Made by a program: the position numbers and the translations under genes. The notes beneath the pieces are model-generated. The model was not told the DNA's origin, made no database searches, and was given only the letters and a program-made list of their open reading frames with translations. From Komagataeibacter xylinus (GTDB lineage Bacteria > Pseudomonadota > Alphaproteobacteria > Acetobacterales > Acetobacteraceae): a stretch of 64,000 nt of DNA. The stretch lies in assembly GCF_031081985.1 (NCBI RefSeq), contig NZ_JARWSK010000001.1, positions 248,001-312,000 of the forward strand, written 5' to 3'. Position 1 is the first letter of the stretch. Every line of letters begins with the position of its first letter. Below, one piece after another: positions 11,425-18,665 of this stretch.

Positions 11425-11499
11425 GGGCGCATAGCTCAGCGGTAGAGCACTATCTTGACATGGTAGGGGTCACAGGTTCAATCCCTGTTGCGCCCACCA
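11425..11499 (+). tRNA. tRNA-Val (anticodon GAC)
   Basis: 75 bases fold as a full cloverleaf: acceptor GGGCGCA/TGCGCCC, D-arm GCTC/GAGC, anticodon stem CTATC/GGTAG around TTGACAT (anticodon GAC), T-arm ACAGG-TTCAATC-CCTGT, and encoded ACCA end. It is the left border of the prophage: the integrase starts just beyond it and points towards it. Confidence 0.95.
11474..11499 (+). other. Probable attL within the tRNA-Val 3' end
   Basis: Tyrosine integrases of this type usually recombine in the T-arm/acceptor part of a tRNA gene, and the intact tRNA sits next to the integrase. The matching attR repeat is not in the window, so the exact core is not determined. Confidence 0.45.
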
Positions 11500-11521
11500 T
11501 CGGTTCCGGAGAAAACCTTAG

Positions 11522-11547
11522 AAAACCGCCATTTATTGGCGGTTTTT
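11522..11547 (+). terminator. Rho-independent terminator after tRNA-Val
   Basis: AAAACCGCC - ATTTATT - GGCGGTTTT stem-loop followed by T residues. It can end the tRNA transcript and, on the other strand, the leftward integrase transcript. Confidence 0.8.
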
Positions 11548-11632
11548 CTATTTTCATCCCTTTTTCATAAAGTCCGCTATAGTCCGTATCAGTTCACCTG
11601 AAATCGCCCCTATCCGTGCAAAATCCGTGCAG

Positions 11633-12745
11633 TCATTTTCTGCGAGATGGCAGGTCTGGCCCGTGGTCCCACCATCGGATTATCTCCTCACGGTAGGCAT
11701 CCGGCATGAGCTTTGTGTATCCGGCAACCGTATTCGTATTGCTCCAATCACCATCCGCCTTGAGCCTCAATAGGTCTCGGTAAACGCAATAGTGCCATGT
11801 CGCCCACGTATGCCTCAGAGTGTGAGGGGTGAAATCAGGCACATAGACCTGTTTTGGTATCTTGCTGCCCTTGGGAACCCATTCCCTAATGCGACCCGGC
11901 AGACCGGCCCGATTGCACGCCCCAGCCCATCCGGTTTTGATCTGGCCGCCATACTGGCGCTCAGAATTGTGATACCGATCCCCAAACTCCTGACCGTATC
12001 GGGTTTTGATGATGGGGCGAAACACAAATCCGTCCCGATACGGGATGCCCTTTAATCGCTCCAGAGCGGCTGGCGGCAGATCAACGTGGCGCTCGCGCCC
12101 CTGCTTTTGCCAAACCACCGCCCGCCTGCCGTGTAGATCAACATCCTTCCATTCCAGATCCAGCGCTTCCGAAAGTCGGCACCCTGTTGATGCCAAAAAC
12201 ACAATCAGGGGTCGCAGGTGAGGGGCAGCACAGACAACAAGTTGCGAAACCTGATCGGGCCGCATGAATTTTTTTGGCCTGCTCTGAACAGAGATGGGAG
12301 CAAATGATGGCCGGTCACACCAGCCATTTATCGCGCCAAACTCAAGAACCGCCTGCAATGGCGTGCGAATTGATCGCTTTTTGGTGGATGCTGCCGCCTG
12401 TTCGCCATCACGCAGTATGGCGCGGTAAGCAGGACGCAGGGATGATTGGTTGATGTCTCCCAGTTTTGTTGTTCCGAAATGTTCCAGCAGGCGCAGAAGA
12501 TAGCGTTGCGTGGCCTGCGACCTGGGACTGTCATCCAGATATGCCGTTACGGCCTCTGCGAATGTGATGACGGCCCGCTTGCCATAGATCGTCTCATTCC
12601 AGAGTTCGGCCTCGCGTTTGCGCCGGATTTCTTCTGCAAGCCGTTTGTCAGCCGTGCCCGTGCTTTCATATATGCTTTGTCCGGAGACAGTGCCGCGAAT
12701 GTAGAAGTTTTTGGATCTCGGCTTGGTGACGAGCTTGAGGGGCAT
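11633..12745 (-). CDS. int: Phage tyrosine recombinase (integrase)
   Basis: 370 residues. Catalyses site-specific integration and excision. The catalytic core has Arg in STGCRLSEALDLEW, His-x-x-Arg in HTLRHTWATW, and the nucleophilic Tyr in VAGYTKLM; the N-terminal part is a SAM-like core-binding domain. It faces and adjoins tRNA-Val, as expected for the integrating enzyme. It is the last gene of the leftward operon; its start overlaps the 3' part of the upstream excisionase-like gene. Confidence 0.95.
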   Translation of the reverse strand: MPLKLVTKPRSKNFYIRGTVSGQSIYESTGTADKRLAEEIRRKREAELWNETIYGKRAVITFAEAVTAYLDDSPRSQATQRYLLRLLEHFGTTKLGDINQSSLRPAYRAILRDGEQAAASTKKRSIRTPLQAVLEFGAINGWCDRPSFAPISVQSRPKKFMRPDQVSQLVVCAAPHLRPLIVFLASTGCRLSEALDLEWKDVDLHGRRAVVWQKQGRERHVDLPPAALERLKGIPYRDGFVFRPIIKTRYGQEFGDRYHNSERQYGGQIKTGWAGACNRAGLPGRIREWVPKGSKIPKQVYVPDFTPHTLRHTWATWHYCVYRDLLRLKADGDWSNTNTVAGYTKLMPDAYREEIIRWWDHGPDLPSRRK

Positions 12746-12933
12746 TCGATGCTTTCAATAAGTCTTATGTAATCATCCGGGGAAAAGAGATATTTTTTTC
12801 CCCACCGGCGACAGATAGGGGCGCCGTTATGCTCCGGATATGAGCGCAGATGAGACAGCAGTCGCGTTCGGCCGATACGGCCCTTTAGCCGATCTAGAAC
12901 ATCGCGCAGGGTCATGAGGTCTGCTTCACCCAT
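12547..12933 (-). CDS. Excisionase-like small DNA-binding protein (3' half overlaps int)
   Basis: 128 residues from ATG 12933, which has GGAGGTGGGG just upstream. The first ~75 residues (TLRDVLDRLKGRIGRTRLLS ... KKYLFSPDDYIRLIESI) look like a winged-helix excisionase/AlpA-type fold. The remainder reads through int codons in another frame and is low in order. Position directly before int supports a role in excision control; family membership is inferred. The 200-base overlap with int is unusual. Confidence 0.5.
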   Translation of the reverse strand: MGEADLMTLRDVLDRLKGRIGRTRLLSHLRSYPEHNGAPICRRWGKKYLFSPDDYIRLIESIECPSSSSPSRDPKTSTFAALSPDKAYMKARARLTNGLQKKSGANARPNSGMRRSMASGPSSHSQRP

Positions 12934-13096
12934 TCCCCACCTCCACCACACGCCCGCTATCAACGAGCCGCTGCCAGACGACAGCCTCCATCGCCACGAT
13001 TTCCTTCCGATGGCGCACCAGAACGCGATGCGGGCCCTGCATGATCAGTTCCAGCGGCTCGGGATCGCCACCAGGGTTGTTCAAGGTATGGGTCAT
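12926..13096 (-). CDS. Phage micro-protein, 56 residues, unknown
   Basis: Starts at ATG 13096 after GGGGAGAAATT, and its stop overlaps the ATG of the excisionase-like gene. It is hydrophilic (MTHTLNNPGGDPEPLELIMQ ..., ending VVEVGNG) with a central RVLVRHRKEIVAMEA helix. No family recognised. Overlaps on both sides show that it belongs to the coupled operon. Confidence 0.65.
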   Translation of the reverse strand: MTHTLNNPGGDPEPLELIMQGPHRVLVRHRKEIVAMEAVVWQRLVDSGRVVEVGNG

Positions 13097-13272
13097 GCCA
13101 ATTTCTCCCCGGCAATCACGCGCTCCACGTCCCGCTCAATGGCCGTGCGAGAGATAGCCCGAGACTGTCCGACCAGCTTGTCGCGCAGAAAAATCCGCGC
13201 GACGTTGCTTGTGCATTCCACTCGGTAGCCTTTGCAGAAAAAGCCAAAATGGCTATCGACGCGGAGCCTCAT
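13093..13272 (-). CDS. Phage micro-protein, 59 residues, unknown
   Basis: MRLRVDSHFGFFCKGYRVEC at the start, basic middle, ends RVIAGEKLA. GGGAGG lies upstream of the ATG; ATGA-type overlaps join it to both neighbours. Function not recognised. Confidence 0.65.
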   Translation of the reverse strand: MRLRVDSHFGFFCKGYRVECTSNVARIFLRDKLVGQSRAISRTAIERDVERVIAGEKLA

Positions 13273-13754
13273 GCCGCCTCCCGATTGCTGGAAGGCCGGT
13301 CATCCTTCCCAACGCCGCGCAGCGTGTAAGCCACCATCGCCATCGCATTCCACAGCACGCAAACTAGATGGAGGCTACCGCTTTCCTTATCACGATCTTC
13401 TCCCTGAGCCCAGGCAAACAGGTGTCGCAACAGCGATGCGTAACACGTCATGAGCGGCATGCCTTTCTCCCAGTTACGCTCAGGATATTTCTTTCCCGGC
13501 CCCATGCTTTTTGTCATGTGCTCAGCAAGGGCGGTCATCACGTCAGGGGGCAGGTAATCCAGTCGTGCTTTCCCATGGTTGTGGCGTTCCGCCCGATCTT
13601 CAGTGGGTGGATTGGCTGGAACGCTATCCCAGCCGCGATACCAGTCATCTTCTCCGGTCTCGGCCTTGTGGATGTCATCAGGCACCACTCGCGGCGCTCC
13701 ACGCTCAGCAGCCCGGCGGCCGCGCTGGTATGGGGTGTGGGTTTGTTCGGTCAC
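13269..13754 (-). CDS. DUF5664 / dATP-dGTP diphosphohydrolase N-domain-like protein
   Basis: 161 residues. The C-terminal half, PGKKYPERNWEKGMPLMTCY followed by LLRHLFAWAQGEDRDKESG and HLVCVLWNAMAMVAY, matches the all-alpha DUF5664 domain of phages, related to MazG-type nucleotide pyrophosphohydrolases and annotated in some phages as dATP/dGTP diphosphohydrolase. The N-terminal half is hydrophilic. It overlaps thyX by four bases, suggesting joint control of the deoxynucleotide pool. The enzymatic role is inferred from the family. Confidence 0.65.
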   Translation of the reverse strand: MTEQTHTPYQRGRRAAERGAPRVVPDDIHKAETGEDDWYRGWDSVPANPPTEDRAERHNHGKARLDYLPPDVMTALAEHMTKSMGPGKKYPERNWEKGMPLMTCYASLLRHLFAWAQGEDRDKESGSLHLVCVLWNAMAMVAYTLRGVGKDDRPSSNREAA

Positions 13755-14587
13755 AGGCTTTTCTCCATCAGGGATCGGTTCTGGACCCAGCCCCGGAAAT
13801 TGCGTTGGTCGGTTTCATCGTGGAAGCTGGGCACGTAGGGCGTGGACTGGTGCTCGAACGGGCTGGCGTGGAATGGCCTTGATTTGGTCAGACGTTCACC
13901 AAGCGCCACATCCTCAGCCAGCGATGACTGGCGGCCATCATGTGTCAGGTAGGACGTGCGGGCACAACGGGCCGACGACACGGCACGAAGGTTGCGTGTC
14001 GGGTCCATGAGGCCCTGGTATTCGCGGATTTCCTCTGGCGTCACGAACGGCAGGTGCCATTGCCCTGTATAGAGGTGCTGCGTATCCGCCGTTGAAATAG
14101 CCGATTTCATTGTCTGTGCCAGCGCACGGATTTCCGGCTGTGCATCCTCATGGTCACGCAAGTCCATGAAATTGTCCCATTCTGTGGCAGTCACCACCAC
14201 GTTGATGTGGGCAAACGGTTCAAGGATGCGGTTGACGATCTGTTTATGAGCGCCGTGTCCAGCCATAAGGCGTGCAGTTTCGACGGCATATTTAGCACTG
14301 TCATGCCAAAGCATTTCTGTGGCCGACCTATCGTCGATTGACATTTCCTCACGCGCCTGCATCCCTGTCTGGTTCATCCCCCAGAACACAGGCACGGCTT
14401 GATCGCGATCAACGTCCACAATCAATCGCTCGACCGGTATAGCCCTGCTGCTGCTGGCGTTCCGGCTGAACTGCCGGTGCGTCATGAATTCGGCATGGAT
14501 GAAGCGAGGATACCGCAAGAGAAGCGTGTCGATACGTTTTCCAGCATTGCTAATGCTGGCGAGGATTGAGGTGGCTGTGATGGTCAC
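13751..14587 (-). CDS. thyX: FAD-dependent thymidylate synthase (ThyX-like)
   Basis: 278 residues. ThyX methylates dUMP to dTMP using FAD and methylene-tetrahydrofolate. The signature region reads THRQFSRNASSSRAIP, close to the ThyX motif RHRxxSxNxxSxR but with Thr in place of the first Arg. Further family features are VVTATEWDNFMDLR and SPFEHQSTPY near the end. Phage-borne ThyX of this type is widespread. Cotranscribed with the nucleotide-hydrolase-like gene and the recombination genes. Confidence 0.85.
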   Translation of the reverse strand: MTITATSILASISNAGKRIDTLLLRYPRFIHAEFMTHRQFSRNASSSRAIPVERLIVDVDRDQAVPVFWGMNQTGMQAREEMSIDDRSATEMLWHDSAKYAVETARLMAGHGAHKQIVNRILEPFAHINVVVTATEWDNFMDLRDHEDAQPEIRALAQTMKSAISTADTQHLYTGQWHLPFVTPEEIREYQGLMDPTRNLRAVSSARCARTSYLTHDGRQSSLAEDVALGERLTKSRPFHASPFEHQSTPYVPSFHDETDQRNFRGWVQNRSLMEKSL

Positions 14588-15102
14588 TGGCAGTTCTCCG
14601 CGTTCATGGCGGCGTCAATGGCATCACGCGCCGTATCCATGCCGCTTGATCGACAAACCTGATCCGTGGCTACGAGAAAGCCATCATCGAAAGCGCGTAG
14701 TTCGGGGAAACGCTGCTTTTCCAGCCAATCCAACCGCTCTGTATCCCGCTTCGTGCAGTTGCAGGGGCCATTCGGAAACGCCGGTTCGTTATGTGTAGCG
14801 CAGTCGCTATCGTGGCCGTCACCAACGCCACCAAGGGCACGACGAACGATTTCGGTCAGTTCCTCTGCTGTGACCAGCATCATATCCGGATTTCCATCCG
14901 GCGATGTCCGGTCCGGAAGTTCCGCAACATCCCGGGCAACGCGGACCGCCACATCGAACATCTCCGCACGCTCCAGTTCACGCCCGCGCTGGATGGCAGC
15001 ATCAATCGTCTCTTGAGCGAATGCATAGGAGGCTTCTTTTTTGCCTCCTTCATCCATCATTACCACGGCAAGGTCGTTGATCTGTTCTTCCCGACTTCTC
15101 AC
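14584..15102 (-). CDS. Phage hypothetical protein, 172 residues
   Basis: Starts with GTG at 15102 overlapping the previous stop (GTGA). Acidic, largely helical, with a Cys/His cluster DSDCATHNEPAFPNGPCNCT in the middle that could bind a metal, then TERLDWLEKQRFPELRAF, a pattern common in phage early-region proteins of unknown role. No function assigned. Confidence 0.7.
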   Translation of the reverse strand: MRSREEQINDLAVVMMDEGGKKEASYAFAQETIDAAIQRGRELERAEMFDVAVRVARDVAELPDRTSPDGNPDMMLVTAEELTEIVRRALGGVGDGHDSDCATHNEPAFPNGPCNCTKRDTERLDWLEKQRFPELRAFDDGFLVATDQVCRSSGMDTARDAIDAAMNAENCQ

Positions 15103-15251
15103 GACTGCAATCCCTCAAAATACGGGCAATCCTCTCGATCACCGTCTATCCAATCCAAAATCTGTCCCAAGGCGTCTTCGGTTTCTTCTGTCTGTTCTTC
15201 GACAGGCAATTCCATCAACCGACGATATTCGGCATATTCTCGGCTGGTCAC
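15099..15251 (-). CDS. Phage micro-protein, 50 residues, acidic
   Basis: Starts with GTG 15251 inside the stop of the gene before it and ends inside the start of the next (GTGA at both ends). Sequence begins VTSREYAEYRRLMELPVEEQ and is strongly acidic. Function unknown; the double overlap is the main support. Confidence 0.6.
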   Translation of the reverse strand: MTSREYAEYRRLMELPVEEQTEETEDALGQILDWIDGDREDCPYFEGLQS

Positions 15252-15637
15252 GACTTCTTCCCTTTATCGTCGGTTAGGGCGCGGATGGCGACGGCACATT
15301 CATCTGCGGCAAACATACGTTCCTCAAATGCCACGACATCCACATCATTTTCCGCCGCGTCACCCAGTGCGTAATAATGAACGCTGATTTCCTGAGCGAC
15401 TTTGGCAGCCCGCTCCCGCTCATCCTTCCGCATCTGCGCGAGTTCGGATGGGTCTGGGCATGGGCAGATGTATTGCCACTCCTCATAAATAACTGTTTCA
15501 AGAACTTTGGGTCCAGCAGCAGTAATGTATGCCTTTACATTAGCCTTCCAAAGGACTGGCAACTCATAACCGTCCCAATTCACCCAATGCCACCCACTCC
15601 GCTCCGGCTGGTCTGGCAGGCCGTTCCAGTCGCTCAT
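15248..15637 (-). CDS. Phage hypothetical protein, 129 residues
   Basis: The N-terminal half resembles short phage proteins with a Trp-rich start (SGWHWVNWDGYELPVLWK) and a CPCPDP segment; the C-terminal half is helical (ERERAAKVAQEISVHYYALG). Overlaps neighbours by four bases on each side. No function recognised. Confidence 0.65.
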   Translation of the reverse strand: MSDWNGLPDQPERSGWHWVNWDGYELPVLWKANVKAYITAAGPKVLETVIYEEWQYICPCPDPSELAQMRKDERERAAKVAQEISVHYYALGDAAENDVDVVAFEERMFAADECAVAIRALTDDKGKKS

Positions 15638-16236
15638 TCCACTGGCCTTCCGTTGATGGCTGCATCTGACCAGCGCAAAACCTTCAGGGCAGAGGAGACC
15701 AAATTATCCGTAGGGGCTTCGCTCTCTGTGGCTTGCAGAAGCGTGCACCAAATGTCTGACAGGGCCATTTTCAGTCGCTTAATATCCGCATCCTTCTCAG
15801 CCGCTACACGGGCCTGCTGATTGCATGCGTCACGTTTCCCCGCAGCCCATCCCTTTTCGTATGCGAGGGCAACCTGCGCCTCCATGTCGGTGCGGCGGAC
15901 GAGGGGCACGCCACCTTCAAATTCATTGTGGATTGAAACTGCGCAGCACCCGGGGTTCTTGAGGGCGGCGAAAACGTAATCCCGTGCCCATCCAACCGTC
16001 TCCACATCCGCGCACGGCGGGATGGGGGCGGCAACGTTACGAATACCAGCTTCTGCCACCTTACGGTCATCGCGAGAAACCACCATCTCCCTTTCCGCAC
16101 CATCACAGAATTTATCGACCTGCTCGTCCGACAGCGGAAACCGCACCACCACAAACTGTTCTTCGTTTTTCATAATCACATCTTCCAAATCAACCTGCCG
16201 AGCATCAGCTATCAGTTCGTTTTCAGAACCACACAT
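15634..16236 (-). CDS. Phage hypothetical protein, about 200 residues
   Basis: Unknown product with a middle segment GWARDYVFAALKNPGCCAVS and a C-terminal helical part (VALAYEKGWAAGKRDACNQQ). The start is uncertain: ATG 16236 (after GGGGG) overlaps the upstream gene by 14 bases; ATG 16173 (MKNEEQ) with GGAAGA is the alternative. Confidence 0.65.
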   Translation of the reverse strand: MCGSENELIADARQVDLEDVIMKNEEQFVVVRFPLSDEQVDKFCDGAEREMVVSRDDRKVAEAGIRNVAAPIPPCADVETVGWARDYVFAALKNPGCCAVSIHNEFEGGVPLVRRTDMEAQVALAYEKGWAAGKRDACNQQARVAAEKDADIKRLKMALSDIWCTLLQATESEAPTDNLVSSALKVLRWSDAAINGRPVE

Positions 16237-16429
16237 TGTCAGCCCCCACGATCTGGTCGAATGCGGCCCACGGCTCGACCCCGTTGGCGCGGGCAATCTG
16301 GAGCCTCTCGTGCTGCTGGGCGGTTAGGGGCGCAGAATTATGCGCCCGCATGTGGAGTTTGACCTGCTCCAGCCACGATGTGGTTCGGGTCAGGTGTTCG
16401 GGTTCGGCGGCGTCGGAGATCTGGCTCAT
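16223..16429 (-). CDS. Phage hypothetical protein, 68 residues
   Basis: Helical protein (TRTTSWLEQVKLHMRAHN, QQHERLQIARANGVEPWAAF). Its start overlaps the stop of the next upstream gene by four bases, so it is translated as part of the leftward chain. Function unknown. Confidence 0.6.
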   Translation of the reverse strand: MSQISDAAEPEHLTRTTSWLEQVKLHMRAHNSAPLTAQQHERLQIARANGVEPWAAFDQIVGADNVWF

Positions 16430-17100
16430 GCGAACTCTGCCTCGCTGATACGCTGAGCATTATCGGTTGCGCATTTGGTCAGAGCAGAAAACGTTGCCTT
16501 GTCGTGCTTTTCGACAAATTCGATCAACTCCTTGTAGCGATTAGACATGTTGATTCTTTCAAGGGCCTTCATGTCGGAAGCAGCATTCATGGCATTAATT
16601 GCCCTTTCTGCCGCTTCTTGAGCAGAGCGTACCTGTTCCGCCAAGCCATCTACCACTTGCTTGGTTTCATTTTCTGCCGGTGCTGCCTTAGATTGAGACT
16701 TTTCCGTCTGGGTAGCTTGCAACGGTTTGACCGTATAAAGCTTTTTGCTTCCGCGTGTGACCTGCAGAGCTATGGGCATATCTTTTTGCAAGCCACTCAT
16801 ATGGCTTATGCGTATGCCGCCCACCATGATGCCACCAAACTTCACGTTGGGCTCGCGGAACAAGGTCATAGCCTTCCCGGCGTAGCTGTGACCATCCGAT
16901 CCCCAGACATGAACCATAACCCTGCGCATAGATTTGCACGGATAGTATGGCTTCCCATTACAACCCTTGTAGAGCACTGCCACAGGCTGATCCGCATTGC
17001 CTTCGGTTACGCGCTCAATCTCAACTGTGCGCGGGCCACCAAGTAGATCATCAGCATTAAGCTGATCAGACTTGGCGATAATCGTCTTGCTCATGTCCAT
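16426..17100 (-). CDS. Phage protein associated with recombination exonuclease, unknown
   Basis: 224 residues. The first ~130 form a conserved phage pattern (SKTIIAKSDQLNADDLLGGP, KPYYPCKSMRRVMVHVWG, KFGGIMVGGIRISHMS, LYTVKPL). After a linker, a helical C-terminal region follows. In other phages proteins like this sit next to a YqaJ/lambda-type exonuclease, as here (TGATG overlap), so a part in recombination or replication of phage DNA is likely, but the biochemical role is not known. Confidence 0.7.
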   Translation of the reverse strand: MDMSKTIIAKSDQLNADDLLGGPRTVEIERVTEGNADQPVAVLYKGCNGKPYYPCKSMRRVMVHVWGSDGHSYAGKAMTLFREPNVKFGGIMVGGIRISHMSGLQKDMPIALQVTRGSKKLYTVKPLQATQTEKSQSKAAPAENETKQVVDGLAEQVRSAQEAAERAINAMNAASDMKALERINMSNRYKELIEFVEKHDKATFSALTKCATDNAQRISEAEFA

Positions 17101-17792
17101 CAGATTACGATGTCCTCTTCCATCGCCCTTCGCTCAACGTAAATAAAACTGAGCGCAGGGTCAGCCAATGCTTCAGAATATTCGGTATGCTTCTCGGCCA
17201 GACGGGCTTCAAACTGTGTGGCTGCGTCTATCAGAAGCGCCTGGTATTGCGGATCAGGCAGAACTCGCTTTATCATCATCTTTCCGCCGCCTCGGGCAGG
17301 AAAACTGATGAAGTCAAGCCATTCTCGGCCTGAGATCATAAGGCCAGTCTGTATCTGAGCCATATATTCAGTTGGCACTGACCTGCTACAGATCACTTCA
17401 AGCTGCAAACCATGGGCTCGGGACTTGCATTCGAGCAGCCCCTTGCTGCCAACCAGTCCATCTGGGGAATAGCCGATCTTAAAACCCCATTTGTCCTCGA
17501 CCATGAAGCCAACATCACTGACTGGTGCGACGTGACCAGCATAGTAAATCTTGGCTTCAATCTCGTCCTCATGACCACGCTGCATGGCGTAGGTTTGGGG
17601 CGTTTCCTCAACAATCCCGGTGATGCGCTGGGACAGAAGATCGGCGACCAGACGGCGCACGGTCTCGTTATTGGCGATCTTTCCGGTAGGCGTGACCAAT
17701 TTACCGATTACGCTGGCCGTCAGCACACCACAGCGCGCCTGAAGCCACTCATCCGTTCCTTGCTCAAGATCATCATAAACCGTGAGGGCCAT
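17100..17792 (-). CDS. YqaJ/lambda exonuclease-type viral recombinase
   Basis: 230 residues with the PD-(D/E)XK fold of lambda Exo/YqaJ: GTDEWLQARCGVLTASVIGK, MQRGHEDEIEAKIYY, KIGYSPDGLVGSKGLLECKS (Asp and E-x-K metal site) and YMAQIQTGLMISGREWLDFI. Degrades one strand of dsDNA ends for single-strand annealing. No RecT/Bet is recognisable beside it; the neighbouring gene at 16426-17100 may be its partner. ATG 17792 has GAGGGG upstream; a GTG at 17801 is an alternative. Confidence 0.85.
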   Translation of the reverse strand: MALTVYDDLEQGTDEWLQARCGVLTASVIGKLVTPTGKIANNETVRRLVADLLSQRITGIVEETPQTYAMQRGHEDEIEAKIYYAGHVAPVSDVGFMVEDKWGFKIGYSPDGLVGSKGLLECKSRAHGLQLEVICSRSVPTEYMAQIQTGLMISGREWLDFISFPARGGGKMMIKRVLPDPQYQALLIDAATQFEARLAEKHTEYSEALADPALSFIYVERRAMEEDIVI

Positions 17793-17974
17793 CACATGCA
17801 CCCCTCAACAAACGCCGCCCGCTGACCACCAGGAAGCCACAGTGCGCTATAATCAGGGAACGGACATGCCGGGATGGTCAGATCATCTGATGGCCGCCGG
17901 ATCTTGCTATCCCATTCGCCGCCATACTGCTCTTGCATGCCCCGGATAAAGGATTGCCTCTGTGCGTTCGTCAC
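17792..17974 (-). CDS. Phage hypothetical protein, 60 residues
   Basis: Starts with GTG 17974 after GAGGAAGG. Compact protein (TNAQRQSFIRGMQEQYGGEW, ending PGGQRAAFVEGCM). It is linked by overlapping start/stop codons to the micro-gene upstream. Function unknown. Confidence 0.65.
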   Translation of the reverse strand: MTNAQRQSFIRGMQEQYGGEWDSKIRRPSDDLTIPACPFPDYSALWLPGGQRAAFVEGCM

Positions 17975-18054
17975 AGCCCCTTCCTCCCTACATGGTTCTG
18001 CATCACGCGCCGGTTGATCCGCACGCGCTGGTGTTCGGTCAGGGGGAAGGTCAT
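17971..18054 (-). CDS. Candidate 27-residue micro-protein
   Basis: ATG 18054 overlaps the stop of the gene before it (ATGA), and its TGA overlaps the GTG of the next (GTGA). The product is short and basic (MTFPLTEHQRVRINRRVMQN ...). Without it, a gap would break the otherwise continuous overlap chain, which is the reason for calling it; it could also merely hand ribosomes to the next start. Confidence 0.45.
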   Translation of the reverse strand: MTFPLTEHQRVRINRRVMQNHVGRKGL

Positions 18055-18236
18055 GGCAGCATCTCCGCAAGAAATGAGTGGCTTTTACGGGCCTCGCACA
18101 GGCGCGCCAGAACATCCTCAAGATCGGCTTTGATCTCGGGCCGCGTTTCCTTCTCTACGTCGCGGCGCAGAACGATTTCAGCGCGCGATAGACCCTCGTA
18201 AATGTTGTCGAGGGGCTGTTCATACTGGCTGGTCAT
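18051..18236 (-). CDS. Phage hypothetical protein, 61 residues
   Basis: Charged, fully helical protein (SRAEIVLRRDVEKETRPEIK, DVLARLCEARKSHSFLAEML). Four-base overlaps with both neighbours. Function unknown. Confidence 0.65.
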   Translation of the reverse strand: MTSQYEQPLDNIYEGLSRAEIVLRRDVEKETRPEIKADLEDVLARLCEARKSHSFLAEMLP

Positions 18237-18580
18237 GCCGCGAACTCCATACGCTCGGCCCGGCGAATATCGGCGCGGTCAAAAGCGAGGCTCTCCCGCT
18301 CGCCTGCCTCAATGCGCTCAACCGTTTCCGGGAAGTCCTTGATGGACTTGTTCACCATGACGATTTCATCATCCAGCGCGCCACCATGCACACCGCCCGT
18401 CATGTCGCTCACGTCATGAAAGCGGGCATCAACACCCTTCGCCTGTTCGCGCAGAGCGATCAAAGATGACTGATACTCACGCAGCCGCTGATATTCGTCC
18501 TCGGCCCATGCGGGCCAGTAGCCGCCCAGAGCGTTATCAATATCACCCTGCGAACAACCGTCAGGAAGATTACTGCACAT
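18233..18580 (-). CDS. Phage hypothetical protein, about 115 residues
   Basis: Acidic helical protein (WPAWAEDEYQRLREYQSSLI, DDEIVMVNKSIKDFPETVER). ATG 18580 has AGAGGAA upstream; a TTG at 18586 is an alternative. Function unknown; first gene after the 80-base gap that separates it from the coiled-coil gene. Confidence 0.65.
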   Translation of the reverse strand: MCSNLPDGCSQGDIDNALGGYWPAWAEDEYQRLREYQSSLIALREQAKGVDARFHDVSDMTGGVHGGALDDEIVMVNKSIKDFPETVERIEAGERESLAFDRADIRRAERMEFAA

Positions 18581-18665
18581 AATCAATTCCTCTCATTACT
18601 TGGAAAATAATCGGCCAACTCGGCCATTTCACCGGCTCCCGTAAGAGCCGATGCGTATGGGCGTG

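Noticed and set aside
12547-12745. Fusion of the excisionase-like frame with integrase by frameshift
   Set aside because: Integrase has its own plausible ATG at 12745 and no slippery heptamer was seen in the overlap.
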